Positions 22,207-33,493 of a stretch of DNA of 64,000 bases are shown piece after piece (within the stretch, counting starts at the first letter, position 1; every line of letters starts with the position of its first letter). The translations under genes were made by a program, and so were the position numbers. This DNA comes from Coprinus comatus (taxonomy: Eukaryota > Basidiomycota > Agaricomycetes > Agaricales > Agaricaceae): positions 1,178,001 to 1,242,000 of the forward strand of contig JAWPGT010000002.1 in assembly GCA_034638255.1 (NCBI GenBank), written 5' to 3'. The notes below the pieces were generated by a model that was not told where the DNA came from, did no database searches, and saw nothing but the letters and a program-made list of their open reading frames with translations.

Positions 22207-22595
22207 TGTTGGCAAAGTGTTGTTGATCCTGTATAGTTACTTATGTTTTAAACTTATAAATAAGTATGTACCTAAGTATGTATTCGAAAGAGCAGTAGTT
22301 CGGTACAAATGTTGCAATCAAGCATCACAATTTCTGAAGAGTTTTGGGTGTTCATGAATCATGTTTGTATCAATGTAGTTCCGACAGTGTTCTGACCCTA
22401 ACTATATTTTTCCACGCACGCCTGAGCGCTGAGCAACACTCAAATGGGCTTCACTCGCAACTTGCACTACCTTCGAATATCAGAGAAGATTGTACTTCCT
22501 TTATACGTATGCAGTTACTACAAGCTTCTCGTAAGATTGAGCACAACAGCTAATGTCAAGAATAGCTTTATATCGATATAAAGTATTTAGATTGG
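22207..22595. other. Intergenic with a palindromic TATA element
   Basis: No gene seen. A perfect 18-bp palindrome, CTTTATATCGATATAAAG, at 22566-22583 ends 12 bases before the next ATG and contains TATA sequences on both strands. The left part is the 3' flank of the dehydrogenase. Confidence 0.45.
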
Positions 22596-23762
22596 ATGTC
22601 TGATCACATCCTACAACACATACTCTCGGATTTACAACCCCGGTAATCACTTAACATTATATGAGAGACCTAACCTACGAGTCTAATGCCTTTTAGTGTT
22701 CTACCAAAACTGATGATGGAGAGCGAGAAATTCGGTCAAGCTTCTGGTGGAAAGAAGAAAGAAGAATTGGATACACACCGAGGAGGTTTGTCATTTTCTC
22801 ATGGATTTCGTCGACGATAATACTTACGGTAATCAGAGACATATCAGTTTTGTTATTTCCTCCGCCGCATGGAACCGCATTCGATTATCCTGAAGGTGCG
22901 CAGAGCGTATATCTCATCAAAATAACTGATTCAAGTCGGATGTTAGACAAGAAACTATGTGGCAAGGATAACAGAACCATCTGTTCCACCACCACCATCT
23001 ACTACTCATGCACAAAAGAGGAAAGTATCAGCATCATCTAGTCATGGCAGATCATCTAGGTCGAGCAAGAAGGCCAGAAAAACAAGAGCGCAAGACAACA
23101 TGAATGTCGATGAAATAGCTGCGGTAGAAGTAAGTTCTAAGGGTGTAACAGGAAGTAGGAAAACGAAACGAAACATAAACATTGTCATTGACGTGGACGG
23201 AGACGAAGACATGGTTGATAACGATGACGACGAAGAGTATCGTCCAGATACGGACGACACAAACGGACACTCGGACATGGATCAAGACCCCGTTCAAGAT
23301 ATTCTTGATCTAACTGTCGACGAAGAGGAAGAGAAACCAAAACCGGCACTTCAACTCAACTATAAAGGGTTTCACGCCTATGCTCAATGTCTATGTGTTG
23401 TAGTTGAACCCTGGCCTAGGCCTGAGCCCAAGACAAAATCTACACTTCGCACGAGGAGGAAATTTAAGGAAAATAATAAATCTATACAGCCGAGTAATAC
23501 ATTAGCAACTAGATCGACAACACCATTATTCCTAGCGGAGGAAGACGACCTCAATGAAGAGGAATCCTCAAGAATTGTAGCTTATCAGCATACATGGGAC
23601 ACCTCTGAAGAGGATGATAGTGATGATGAAATGGGGGGAATGATGGCGTTTAGCCAAGCTTTGAATTTATTAAGTGATGTCCGTCCTGGAGCGGTAGCAG
23701 ATGAGGATGAGATGGATGATGGCGTACTTTTAGGTGATGCAGATGAAGCAAGGGGGATGTAG
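22596..23762 (+). CDS. Acidic, probably nuclear, hypothetical protein
   Basis: I do not recognise a named family. Four exons fit together with all phases consistent: 22596-22642, 22697-22785, 22837-22895, 22947-23762. The N terminus MSDHILQHILSDLQPRVLPK is helical. DTHRGETYQFCYFLRRMEP and HSIILKTRNYVARITEPSVP then form a compact, conserved-looking module. Next comes a basic KKARKTRA segment that could be a nuclear localisation signal. The rest is highly acidic, with runs of Asp and Glu (DVDGDEDMVDNDDDEEYRPD). A short ordered patch, LQLNYKGFHAYAQCLCVVVE, lies mid-protein. The acidic tail and basic patch suggest a chromatin or histone-binding role, but this is inference only. The C terminus ends at 23762, 20 bases from the convergent MEF2 stop. 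Confidence 0.65.
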
Positions 23763-23781
23763 CAGAGTGCCATGATTAGTT

Positions 23782-26278
23782 TTAAGCTCTCCCAATTTCA
23801 CGTAGGATTTCCATGTGTCTTGGTTCTGAAACTGTCCTGAAACCTGCCATGAACATTTCGAAGGTACCGTGACCTTCGGACAAGGCGCGCAAACGCTGAG
23901 AGTAATCTAGGAATTGACTGAGAGGCGCCAAACCATGGACTGCGCGTTTGACTCGTGAGGTTGATGCTTTTATTGAGCTATCCGTCGCAGAAGGAGTAAG
24001 CCATTGAGGTGGAATGTAGTTCCCCTCCTCGGAATATCCTCCATTCATATCCCCATCAGTAATGGCATTTGATCCTGTTCCCAGTTCCATGACTTCACCT
24101 CCATGTTCTGTCAAATCTCTAATAACTTTTCCAAGATGACTCTCCGGGACAGACACCTTGAGATTGATGAAAGGTTCCAAAATGGGGCCAGCTCCCGCAC
24201 CACGGAAATACTGTCGAAGCACTGCGGCGGAAGCTCCAGTCAAAATGGAGGGGGTGGTTTGTACTTTGAGAGTATCCTTAGGGATTTGGATGCAGATATG
24301 TGTCATTGCCAGGGACGAATGGGGCGAAGTAGACAGTGCACTTGCAATACCTTGGGTTATGTATGAAAGGGGTCCAATGGGCACTGACTCGGGCGCTGGA
24401 AGTCGAGCACCTTTGTGGTCAAGTACTATATTCCCATCCCAGACAGGGTCTCCCTCTTCTCCGCTTTCCAACTGTCGCACAATGAGAGGGATTTGAACTG
24501 AAATGCGTTTTCCTCCGCCGACATCAGTATTCCACGTGTCCCAGCCTACTTGGGGTTGCTGGTGTCCAAGACCTTCACGGAAACTGACCCTACGCTTGCC
24601 GAATTCGAAATTGACGTTCCATTCATTCCTTAGTCGACCTTCGATGATCTCAAGATGTAAAGCACCAAGGCCATGCACCAAAAGTTGACCTTCTTGTATG
24701 TCCACGCGCACAGAAGGATCTGTTCGAGCAAGAGATTCAAGGGCGTTTTGAACTGGTTCTAGATCGGAATGAGACTGTGGGATGACTGATGAAGAAATGA
24801 CAGCAGGAGGTGCGGTTATTTCACGTAGAACAGACCGAGCAGAGGTGGGTGTGCCGTTGGATACCAGTGTGTCTCCGGTTCGAGTGTGTTTAAGTCCGAG
24901 AATCACACCAACCGAACCAAATGGTAGTTCGTCCACCTCTTGTATTTCAGACGCGTAGAGAAGCATGATCTTAGATATCACTTCTTTCTGGTTCCTATTT
25001 GTATTGAACAACTTGCTCTGGCGCGTTAGTTTGCCTTAAAAGCTATGTTTAATAAAACGCGCTCTTCTTTGGGTGAACCTGCTTACCTGAATAAACGCGG
25101 ACAAAGGTCATCCAGCCACGTCTAGGATCCCAGTTAACTTTCCACGCCAGCAACCCTAAAGGAACATTCCCGCTTTGTGGATCATGGGGAATATCCAGAG
25201 GGCTAGCAAAAAGTTCTCCAGCATAGTCTAGTACCAACTCGGTACCTATGTGACCGATCGCTGAGCCGCAAATGATAGGTAAGATGGAGTTGTTCAAGGT
25301 TGCCTGCCGAAGATGAGGAAGAATTTGTTCATCTTCAACATTCAGATATGCATCTGCATTGAGGGGCAAAGCGAGCAGAGTATCCATGAGATCTTCAGAG
25401 TGCATTGATAGATTATCCAACAATTGTGTCCTCGCGTCGACAAGATGAGAAGGTAGAGGGTGATCGGGTCCGAATAGGGCTACCAGGCCATCTAATGTTT
25501 TTGGCAAAGGGTTAACCGTTGGCTCATGTTTTGCATTCCATCGCCATACTTCCCATTTGACAAGATCTACGAGCCCATCTATTCCAGGCTCTGCTTGTTT
25601 ATATGCGGTAACATCGAAGGACGCAACCGGTAACACTAAAGGTACTGGTCTTGGATGGAGACGGTGAAGTAGGATAGATGAAAGGGCGGATTTAAATGAT
25701 GCACCTGGCCGGTCCATCTTGTTTAAAAACACGAGTTTCGTCGCCACACCGTAACTATAGGAGAGTTGGTGTTTGAGTCGCGGATGAATTCAGCATCACA
25801 TACCGATTCAGTTGGGCCCAAACGCCCTTGGTTTGAGCTTCAACACCTTCTACTGAGTCAATCAGAACTACAGCACCATCGACCACTCGGCTTGCACTTT
25901 CAACCTCCATTCCGAAATCGGCATGGCCAGGGGTGTCAATGAGGTTGAATGTCCAGTCTTTCCACCGCACGGGGATACTAGCGGACTGGACAGTGATGCC
26001 TCGTTCTCTTTCTACGGGGAGAAAGTCTGTGGTGGTGCTGCCCGTGTCAACTGTTCCAGATTCTGCTAAGTACGACGACTTGAAGAGGACGGATTCAGTG
26101 AGAGTAGTTTTCCCTGAATCTATTTTTTGGTTAAGAAATAGTGCTACATAAATAGTCATTATATACCAATGTGTGCGACTAGGGCCATGTTCCGTAGTTT
26201 GGATGGATCATTTTCGTGTTTTGTTGAATAGCATCGTCTGGAGAATGCCCGCGAAAGGCAACGTCGGATAAGGACCAT
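23782..26278 (-). CDS. MEF2: Mitochondrial elongation factor G2 / ribosome-releasing factor 2
   Basis: Translational GTPase of the EF-G2 (GFM2/RRF2mt) type, which with mitochondrial RRF splits ribosomes after termination. The first exon begins MVLIRRCLSRAFSRRCYST, an Arg-rich presequence for mitochondrial import. The GTPase motifs follow: LVAHIDSGKTTLTES (G1), ERERGITVQSA (switch I), DTPGHADFGMEV (G3) and FLNKMDRPGASF (G4). Domains III-V include LHLEIIEGRLRNEWNVNFEF and RQYFRGAGAGPILEPFINLK. GHGTFEMFMAGFRTV lies near the end. Four exons trace in frame. The start ATG at 26278 was chosen because it gives the presequence and splices in frame to the P-loop. It is divergent from STE14, 113 bases away. 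Confidence 0.92.
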
Positions 26279-26391
26279 GCGCAGAAGACGGAGACGCGTG
26301 AGCACACAACCAGTCGCCTCTCCTGATCAACACGATCAAACAGCCTATTGTATTGACATAGTATGTCCTCAACACCTTCTCTCAAACTACC

Positions 26392-27376
26392 ATGGACCCA
26401 GACTCCCTTGAAGGACGCCTCCAGCAGCGCATATCGCAAAGAAATCCATTGGAGCTAACTCCAAATCTAGAGCCTCATGGAGATATACCCAACACCCCGC
26501 TTGCTGCTGCCACCATCGCCTTTGCATTGGGTGGTCTCTGCTCACTCTCATTCGCGACTTTTGCTATAGGAGGCTTTCATCGATATTGGTTCACAACTCC
26601 TCAGCTTGGTCTTTTTCTGGCTGCGTGGTCTTTCTTCCATTGGGCTGAATTCGCTGTAACGGCAGGCTGGAACCTGGAAAAATGCAGTGTTGATTGTGTG
26701 TTGCTGCAGTCTATTCTCCAAGTCCATGTTCTGATAGAAGCCTGTAGCCTTTCTTTTGAATAATGGCAGCATGTACCATATTGCTCATGGAACAGCACTA
26801 ATTGAATACCTTCTTGGTCTCTATTTCAAACCTTCTCTCAAAACTCATTCTTATATTACTGGACTCGGTATGTTCATTCAGCATGCGTGCAGCTTTCCAA
26901 AAAAAACTCATTCAATACCAGGTGTCTGTCTGGTATTGGGTGGCCAGGCCCTTCGCTCTCTTGCCATGATTCACGCATCAACCAACTTCTCGCATGCTGT
27001 AGCACGAAAAAAGCGTGATAACCATCAACTCGTTTCGGATGGTATTTATGCGTAGGTTTGTATGATGTTATATATTGAGTCGAAATTTATGGCAAGGCAC
27101 AGGTGGTTCCGCCATCCGTCCTATGCAGGATTCTTTTACTGGGCCCTAGGAACACAGCTCGTTTTGCAAAACCCGATATCCTTCATCTTATATTCAGTCT
27201 TACTCTGGAAATTTTTCTACCACCGTATTAGAGGTAAGAATCACGTTTTAATATTCCATTTCACCTTTTATCGATGACTGGTTACAGGTGAAGAACGTGC
27301 TCTTGTCACATTCTTTGGGCAACAATATATAGATTATCGCGAACGGGTTGGAACAAGAATCCCTTTCATTGCTTAA
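26392..27376 (+). CDS. STE14: Protein-S-isoprenylcysteine O-methyltransferase
   Basis: ER membrane enzyme (ICMT) that methylates the prenylated C-terminal cysteine of CaaX proteins such as Ras and lipopeptide pheromones, using S-adenosylmethionine. Five exons. Several hydrophobic segments are visible (TIAFALGGLCSLSFATFAIG, YWFTTPQLGLFLAAWSFFHW). The family signature in the C-terminal half reads HQLVSDGIYAWFRHPSYAGF, then FYWALGTQLVLQNPISF. The closing EERALVTFFGQQYIDYRERV is typical. In basidiomycetes it is needed for the farnesylated mating pheromones. Convergent with RPL9, whose stop lies 127 bases on. Confidence 0.92.
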
Positions 27377-27502
27377 TCTTAATGTTTAGAGGCTGCAATC
27401 ATTCTTCCAGCATAATAATGGCAATCAGGGAAATCTTGTGTCGCATGATGTATGGCTTTTATAGACCGAATGTATGTAAGGGGTACACCATGACATGGAA
27501 AA

Positions 27503-28239
27503 CTACTCGTCCTGGAGGATGGTGCCCTTGTCAGACACATAGATACCGTCAAGGAATTTACGGATATCCTTGTTGCGGACCCGGCAGATGCCCTGGATAG
27601 ATGCAGCTAGAATACCAGTCAGGATCCCATTTTCCAAAACCATGGCCAGACACAACTTACCGGACTGGGAGACGTGATCAATGTCATTGCCCTCCAAGAT
27701 CAGCTCGTCCTTTTGGGATTTTGATTCCGAGATGGTTACACCCTCCAACATGTTCACATGTCGCACAGTCTATACAATTATAAGTTCCTGCAAGATACCC
27801 AAAAAAAATATCAAGTATATACCTTCTCGCCCAAGAAGTTGCGGATTTCAACAGCATTTCCGGAGTCCTGGATGATGCAATTAATGGGGAAATGGGCATA
27901 TACGGCGCGCATCTTGTATTGGAAGCCCTGTATAACGACTACATTAGTGCATGAAAACTGCAAGATAAATGTACTAAATACCTTGGTCACCCCAGTAACC
28001 ATGTTGTTGATCAAACTGCGAATAGTTCGCAGGCAAGCGACATGCTTGCGGCCACCTTGCCACACTGCAAGACTGACTTTGGTGGTTTTGCCCTTCAATA
28101 GTCGAATGTCCATATCGACATGGCGGACGTTCTTCGTCAGTGTGCCGCGGGGTCCAGATACTGAGATGAGGCGAGACTTGATGGAGATTTCAACACCCTC
28201 GGGGATTTCGAGTTCTTCAGTCTTGAGGACGTCACGCAT
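27503..28239 (-). CDS. RPL9: 60S ribosomal protein uL6 (L9)
   Basis: Large-subunit protein near the P-stalk base. Four exons join in frame. The protein starts [20 protein letters not shown] and has [20 protein letters not shown], then [20 protein letters not shown]. Further landmarks are [40 protein letters not shown] and [20 protein letters not shown]. Length and ends match the eukaryotic L9 family. It is divergent from PCF11. Confidence 0.95.
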
Positions 28240-28923
28240 CTGCGAAGTGAATGTAGCGTTAGTCCAAGCTCATCCAACTTAGGTCCCTCGCATCCAACGC
28301 TTCCGCCTGATCGATTTCATTAAAAATGGTGCCAAACGATAGTATTCGACTCGGCAAGTGCTCTGGACACAGTTTCAACGGGTATACATAACGACAACAT
28401 ACCTTGAGGGCTGAGTTTTGGGCGTTGGGTAGGGCTTAGGTAGATTCGAGGTTCGCAAGGCTTCAGGTGTGATGACATAATCACGGATCTCCTAATCGAG
28501 AAATGGCCAGATCAACCAAATGGCGACTCCGATGGATCTTCCCAAGAAATGTCCAGGTGTTAAATATTATTATATTTGATAAAAAATACTTGAAAAACAA
28601 ACTGCAGATTATAAAACTCTTTCCAAGGACTAAATTAAATGTACAATAGCCTAATCCTTCAGAGCAACTCAGAGGAGGCAAGCATGTCGGAGTCTGGTCG
28701 GAGTTTCAAGATTAGTCAAGTGATTCATCTTGTCCCAGCTTCCTTTTGCTCCTCAACCATCATCTCGAAGCATTTTCTTCGTCGTCGTCGTCATCGTTGT
28801 CCGTGGCAGATTGTGTGAGCTCGTTGAATAAAACACGTTCGCCACCACACACAATTGATCTTGGACTCGCCATACTTGAGGTCCAACGTGGCAGTTATCG
28901 TTTCCTCTTTGCAGTATTTGAAC
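28240..28923. promoter_or_regulatory. Divergent promoter region between RPL9 and PCF11
   Basis: About 680 bases of non-coding sequence between two gene starts, AT-rich in its middle (28555-28640). A 5' UTR intron of RPL9 is possible but I could not fix one. A TCG-rich run (TTCGTCGTCGTCGTCATCG, about 28768-28786) precedes the PCF11 start. Confidence 0.4.
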
Positions 28924-31386
28924 ATGTCACTCTATTCTCAGAGTTATTATGGTCAACCATCGTATGGTGGACCTAGCTATCCTCCGGCCACCCAGACCGG
29001 ATATCAGTACCAGTACCAACAACAGCCTCCCCCACCCCAACCTGTATCTCAACCCCCTCCTGTTCAGTTCATTGATCCGGCCACTTTTCGCAGAGATTAC
29101 AGCAGCCAACTTGACCAGCTTCAATTCAATTCACGACCAATCATACAGCATCTGTCGTTTTATGCGCGAGAGTATTCGCGATATGCGGATATTGTAGCGC
29201 AATGTCTCGAGACTCATATTCGTAAGGTGAGTTTTCCTGTCGATCATCTCTATCTATGCATTATGCTCGCGTAGCACGAGGTAGCGGAGGTTGGAATGAG
29301 CAACATCCAATATGTTCCCATTATCTCATGTACTTAGTGTAGTTATCACACCTGAGCATAAGATAAAAAACCGCATTATCGAGCCTCGTGCCCCAAGGGT
29401 ATCACTTGCTCATTTTCTTAATGTTTTTCTGTTTCCACGCATTCCATGGATTGGCTGACCAATTTCCCCATTTGGTAATTTCATTAGGTTCCTCCTTGGA
29501 TGAAGCTACCTGCTTTTTATCTCCTCGATGCAATCTCGAAGAATGTGTATGATCCATATGCGCGCGTTTTCGCCTCTTTCGTCATTCCACTCTTCCTTGA
29601 AACTTATAGAGCAGTTGATGACAGTACTCGTAGTAAAATGGATGAGATGCTCATCACGTGGCGTACAGGCGGTCCAAACGGCAAAGAACTTTTCGGACTA
29701 GCGCCTCAAATTGCCATCGAAAGGGGTATTTGGAGTGATCAGGCCGTAAGTTTTGTGTCCACTTCGTTGAGATGTAAAGCTCAATGTCGTGCGCAGGGCT
29801 CTGGTCAAACTACTAAAGCTCAGGTGATGAGTGAACTTCATTTCGCCTTGCAGGCAAAGGAACGTGCAATCTCAAGCAATCCGAATGATTCCTCCGCCAA
29901 GCATCATATACAAGTCCTTTTGCAAGTGAGTTAAGAATAATTTAATGAATGCTAGTTACTCATGAGACCATAGTTGCGTGGCTTAGTTGAAGCTGGGGTA
30001 TCCCACGATGAGCTTGCTCAAATTCAAACACAACTCCATAGCCTTACGCGACCGCAAACTACTCAACCACCTCTATCACAGCCTCAATGGACTCCCGCAA
30101 CTCAATCTTCACCTCCAGCCCATCCAACATCTTATACTGCTGGAGCCAACTCATACACGAATAACCACACGACATTTCCTGTCGTCCCTCAAATCAAAAT
30201 GGAAGCCGCTCCTCCGACCTCTGCTCTGGTTCCGGCTGATATAGCACAGTTAAATATCTCAAATATCCTATCAACACTAATGAAGTCCGGTCTTGTTACC
30301 GCTCCCACCTCAAATACCGGTACTAGCACACCTACGCAAGCACAACAGGAAGAAGAACGGCCCACCCCTTCAGCAGCGGACTTGGATGCAATCAGAGAAG
30401 CACGAAGCGAATACCGAAAGCGTATTTTGCTACAGAATGTCGTACTGTCTACCAACGACATTGCCAAGTGCGTTGACCAGCTAATATTAATGTAAATTTC
30501 TAATATTGTTGTTAGGCCCAAACCTGCTGTTCCCAACTTCCTATATGAGTATCTATCTCTCCAATGTAAACAGTGTGGCGTGAGATACCCTGATACAACA
30601 CTTGGAAAAAGGAATCTTGAGGAGCATCTAGATATGCATTTTAGACAGAATCGAAAATTAAACCAAAATCTCGGTCGTGGTCACAGTCGAAGTTCATTTA
30701 TTAGCGTTGAGGTTTGTAATCTGCAATGTATACCAATAACGTTGTTACTGATGCATGTTTTCACAGGACTGGGTTAATGAGCCTTCCTATGACAAGGATA
30801 AGCCTAGGCCTGCCCAAGTCGGGACTACGACCGCGAAAGTAATTGCAAACGTTGAGAAAGCAAAACATGTTGCTGAGTTGAGATCACAATATGTCACCGT
30901 GCCCGCTGGCGATGAAGCTAAGCCTATATCATGTCCAATCTGTAAGGAAACGCTTCAAGTTGAATTTTTGGAGGATGAGGAAGAGTGGGTTTGGAAGAAT
31001 GCAGTCAAAAAAGACGATAGGGTGGGTAATTTTTTGTTCATCCAATGTATATGCATCAATCTGATGAATTATGTATAATTCAGATATATCATGCAACTTG
31101 CCATGCAGAGGCTGCTGCCTCTACAAGTAATTTAGTAGCTCGACTGAAATCTGAAATGGGAGGAGGAAGTCGAGGGTCTACTCCCGAAGCTTTGTCGTCA
31201 CGATCCACACCCCCACCCCCCGTGAGAAACACGAGTTCGAGGTCACCTTCGAGGTCGCCATCGACATCAACGAAGTTGGCAGGTACGAAACGTAAGGTTA
31301 CAGAGGCAGGGTCTTCAGACTCTACATTCGAAGAGCAAACGCCTCCCATGAAGAAACTAGCACTCTCACTTCCAGATCAGGCATAG
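28924..31386 (+). CDS. PCF11: Pcf11, mRNA 3'-end cleavage and termination factor
   Basis: Subunit of cleavage factor IA that binds the RNA polymerase II tail and couples 3' processing to termination. The N terminus is a Tyr/Gln/Pro-rich leader. The CTD-interacting domain follows: FRRDYSSQLDQLQFNSRPII, then YARVFASFVIPLFLETYRAV and the linker VDDSTRSKMDEMLITWRTGG. The middle is Gln/Pro/Thr-rich with LNISNILSTLMKSGLV. Two zinc-finger modules flank the Clp1-binding region: LSLQCKQCGVRYPDTTLGKR and ISCPICKETLQVEFLEDEEE. The first intron (about 29228-29488) is roughly 260 bases, five times the local norm. The other introns are about 50 bases. The start was chosen at the first Met of the Tyr-rich leader. 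Confidence 0.92.
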
Positions 31387-31670
31387 CCTGGTTATACTGT
31401 TTCGTTCATCATTGTTTCGGATTTTTTTTACTCAGCATACCACTGCATTGGATACGTGCAACGCATTTTTTTATTGTTATTTTCATCCATGAATATTCGC
31501 ATCTCTGTTGACTCGATGGCATACATACATTCATCTAGAATTAAACATGCAATACATGTATTTTTATGTTACGTTGTGTGAAAGTTGAGATGGCTAGTCA
31601 TGCCACGCACGTTCTGTATGGTTTTGTATTTCTCCATATATTCATTTTATGACGAACAAGTTTCGTCGCT
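31387..31670. other. Short intergenic region, nothing recognised
   Basis: AT-rich tandem spacer holding the PCF11 3' UTR and the SWT1 promoter. A short out-of-frame ATG at about 31650 opens an 11-codon frame just before the SWT1 start, a possible upstream ORF. Confidence 0.4.
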
Positions 31671-33098
31671 ATGGCTTACCTTGATGTCGCAGCGACCACT
31701 AGTGGTGTGTACACGAAACGAATATTAACGTCGATACTCAACGGACAATAGCACAGTTGCAAATCCTGGACGATGTTGCAAACCAAGATGTCGAAATGCA
31801 GGTATGTTCTTGAGGAGAAACAGTGTGGATTGATTTCTGATAGACAACGAAAGTCGGTGCAGAATGACGTGATATACGTTGTATTGGACACGAACATCCT
31901 CCTCCACCACTTGAAAACAGTGAAAAACTTTGTGGAAGATATTGCTTTCTCGGGTGTACCAATAACAGTCATTTGTCCTGGTGCTGTTCTTAACGAGCTT
32001 GACTTGTGCGTACATTGCTTGCTACAGCTCAGTGTCTTTCTCTTGTGGTGCTTATGGTTTGTTCAGTCAAAAAAAACAGTCGGATCTTGGACGACTCGCA
32101 CGTAATGCCACAGATTGGATGATGAAAGAAGTAACAAGAAAGGATTTAGCACAGCCTATCGTAAAGGGTCAGGCGCAACGAGAAACATGTATGCCGAGTA
32201 GAAATTGGAAGGTTCGGACAAGGGGCGAGGTAGGTAAAGTTGTTCATTCCACAACAACTGGATTACTCAGGAGATGTTGGTACCACAGCAAATCTCGAAC
32301 GATGACATGATTGTCGATTGCTGCCAGTATTACAAGTCGAAGGCGCCTGTTATACTTTACACGGGTGACAAGAACCTTTGCCTCAAATGCGATCAGGAAG
32401 GTGAGTTGAGGCTGTTGTATGCAATGGTCCTCGGAGATAGATCTGATGCATCTTTCATTTCTATAGGGCTGTCGTTCATTAGCCCCCCGCCTCCTGACCA
32501 GTACTCGAGTCTTGACTTGGTAAAGTGTATACAAGGGATGCTTCCGGAATACGATATGATTCTAGACAAGATCGTCAGGAATTACGATGGTATAGTTAGG
32601 AACAAAGAAGGCAATCAATCGGACGGGATGATGGTCGACGAAGATGTGTATGTTAGTATTCCGCAAGCAACGGTGGTGCACTGCCAGGTGATTGAACGGT
32701 TTAGATTGTTGCTTAGAGGGCTGGTGCAACGGGCTGGAGGGGAAGAGCTTGCGAAGTTGGGTAAATCAAAGAACGGCGGCAGATCGATATCAAAATATGC
32801 CCCCTTGTGGCAGCAGAAAGATTTGCCAGTGGATCAATGGGAAATTGGTGATTACTTGGAATACTTGCAAGGAAAGAAGAATATAAAATACAAGAAACCT
32901 GACCCTCCTCTAGAACGATTCCTGAGATCGCCTTATACTGGGAATGGGGCGTTGTCTGGGGTGGAATGGTCTGCTAATGCGTGGAGAGCGGCAGCAAGTA
33001 ATTTGCGACAGCTTGGTGAAACTTGGGAGGACAAGAATATTCTACGCGACGTTATATTATTGGAACAATATATTGAGGCCGAATATTCAGCCTTATAG
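31671..33098 (+). CDS. SWT1: Swt1-like PIN-domain RNA endonuclease
   Basis: Nuclear endoribonuclease that removes unspooled, defective mRNPs at the pore (family knowledge). Six exons: 31671-31704, 31752-31801, 31863 onward and three more. The N terminus MAYLDVAATTSAQLQILDDV leads to VANQDVEMQND and the PIN core. The acidic PIN residues are in IYVVLDTNILLHHL, CPGAVLNELD and VILYTGDKNLCLK. SDLGRLARNATDWMMKEV lies between them. The C-terminal half (PLWQQKDLPVDQWEIGDYLE onward) is the helical Swt1 tail. Exon 4 begins with QKKQSDLGR after a GTGCGT donor. The yeast N-terminal WW domain is not seen. Exon 1 assignment is by phase and family resemblance only. Confidence 0.82.
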
Positions 33099-33493
33099 TT
33101 AACTAGTAACTACACTTATATACCATTGCTTAGTTGATAGTTTATGATGTGTGATACATTAATTGATTGAACAATATGATGGGGTGTCGAATTAATTTTC
33201 TGATCCCCAAGGATTGCAGTTAACACCTGTTAACATCCTTGAGTCTCATCGAGTGTGGATTGCGGGGTAAGTTGATGGAAAATGATTATCCAGAACTGCT
33301 TCACTACAGCCGTATGCATCATGGGATCAGAGCCGGCTTCCGGCATAAAGGACACACCTGGATGAGATAAGAATGGAAATTTTGCAATGAAAAGTAAGCA
33401 GGGCGGCCGGCGGTGCCGAGGGAGTGCCGGAAATGGGAATTAAAATTGGAGATGGTTGTTGAGTGCTTTTGGATCACTTTCACCCCAACTCCC
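33099..33493. other. Intergenic, nothing recognised
   Basis: Tandem spacer with the SWT1 3' UTR and the promoter of the mannosyltransferase. A tiny inverted repeat, GTTAACACCTGTTAAC, occurs near 33219-33234. The upstream in-frame Met at 33413 was not used because the membrane anchor begins just after 33494. Confidence 0.4.

Noticed and set aside
27929..27981. snoRNA in ribosomal protein introns
   Set aside because: The RPL9 and RPL6 introns are only about 50 bases and show no C/D or H/ACA boxes.
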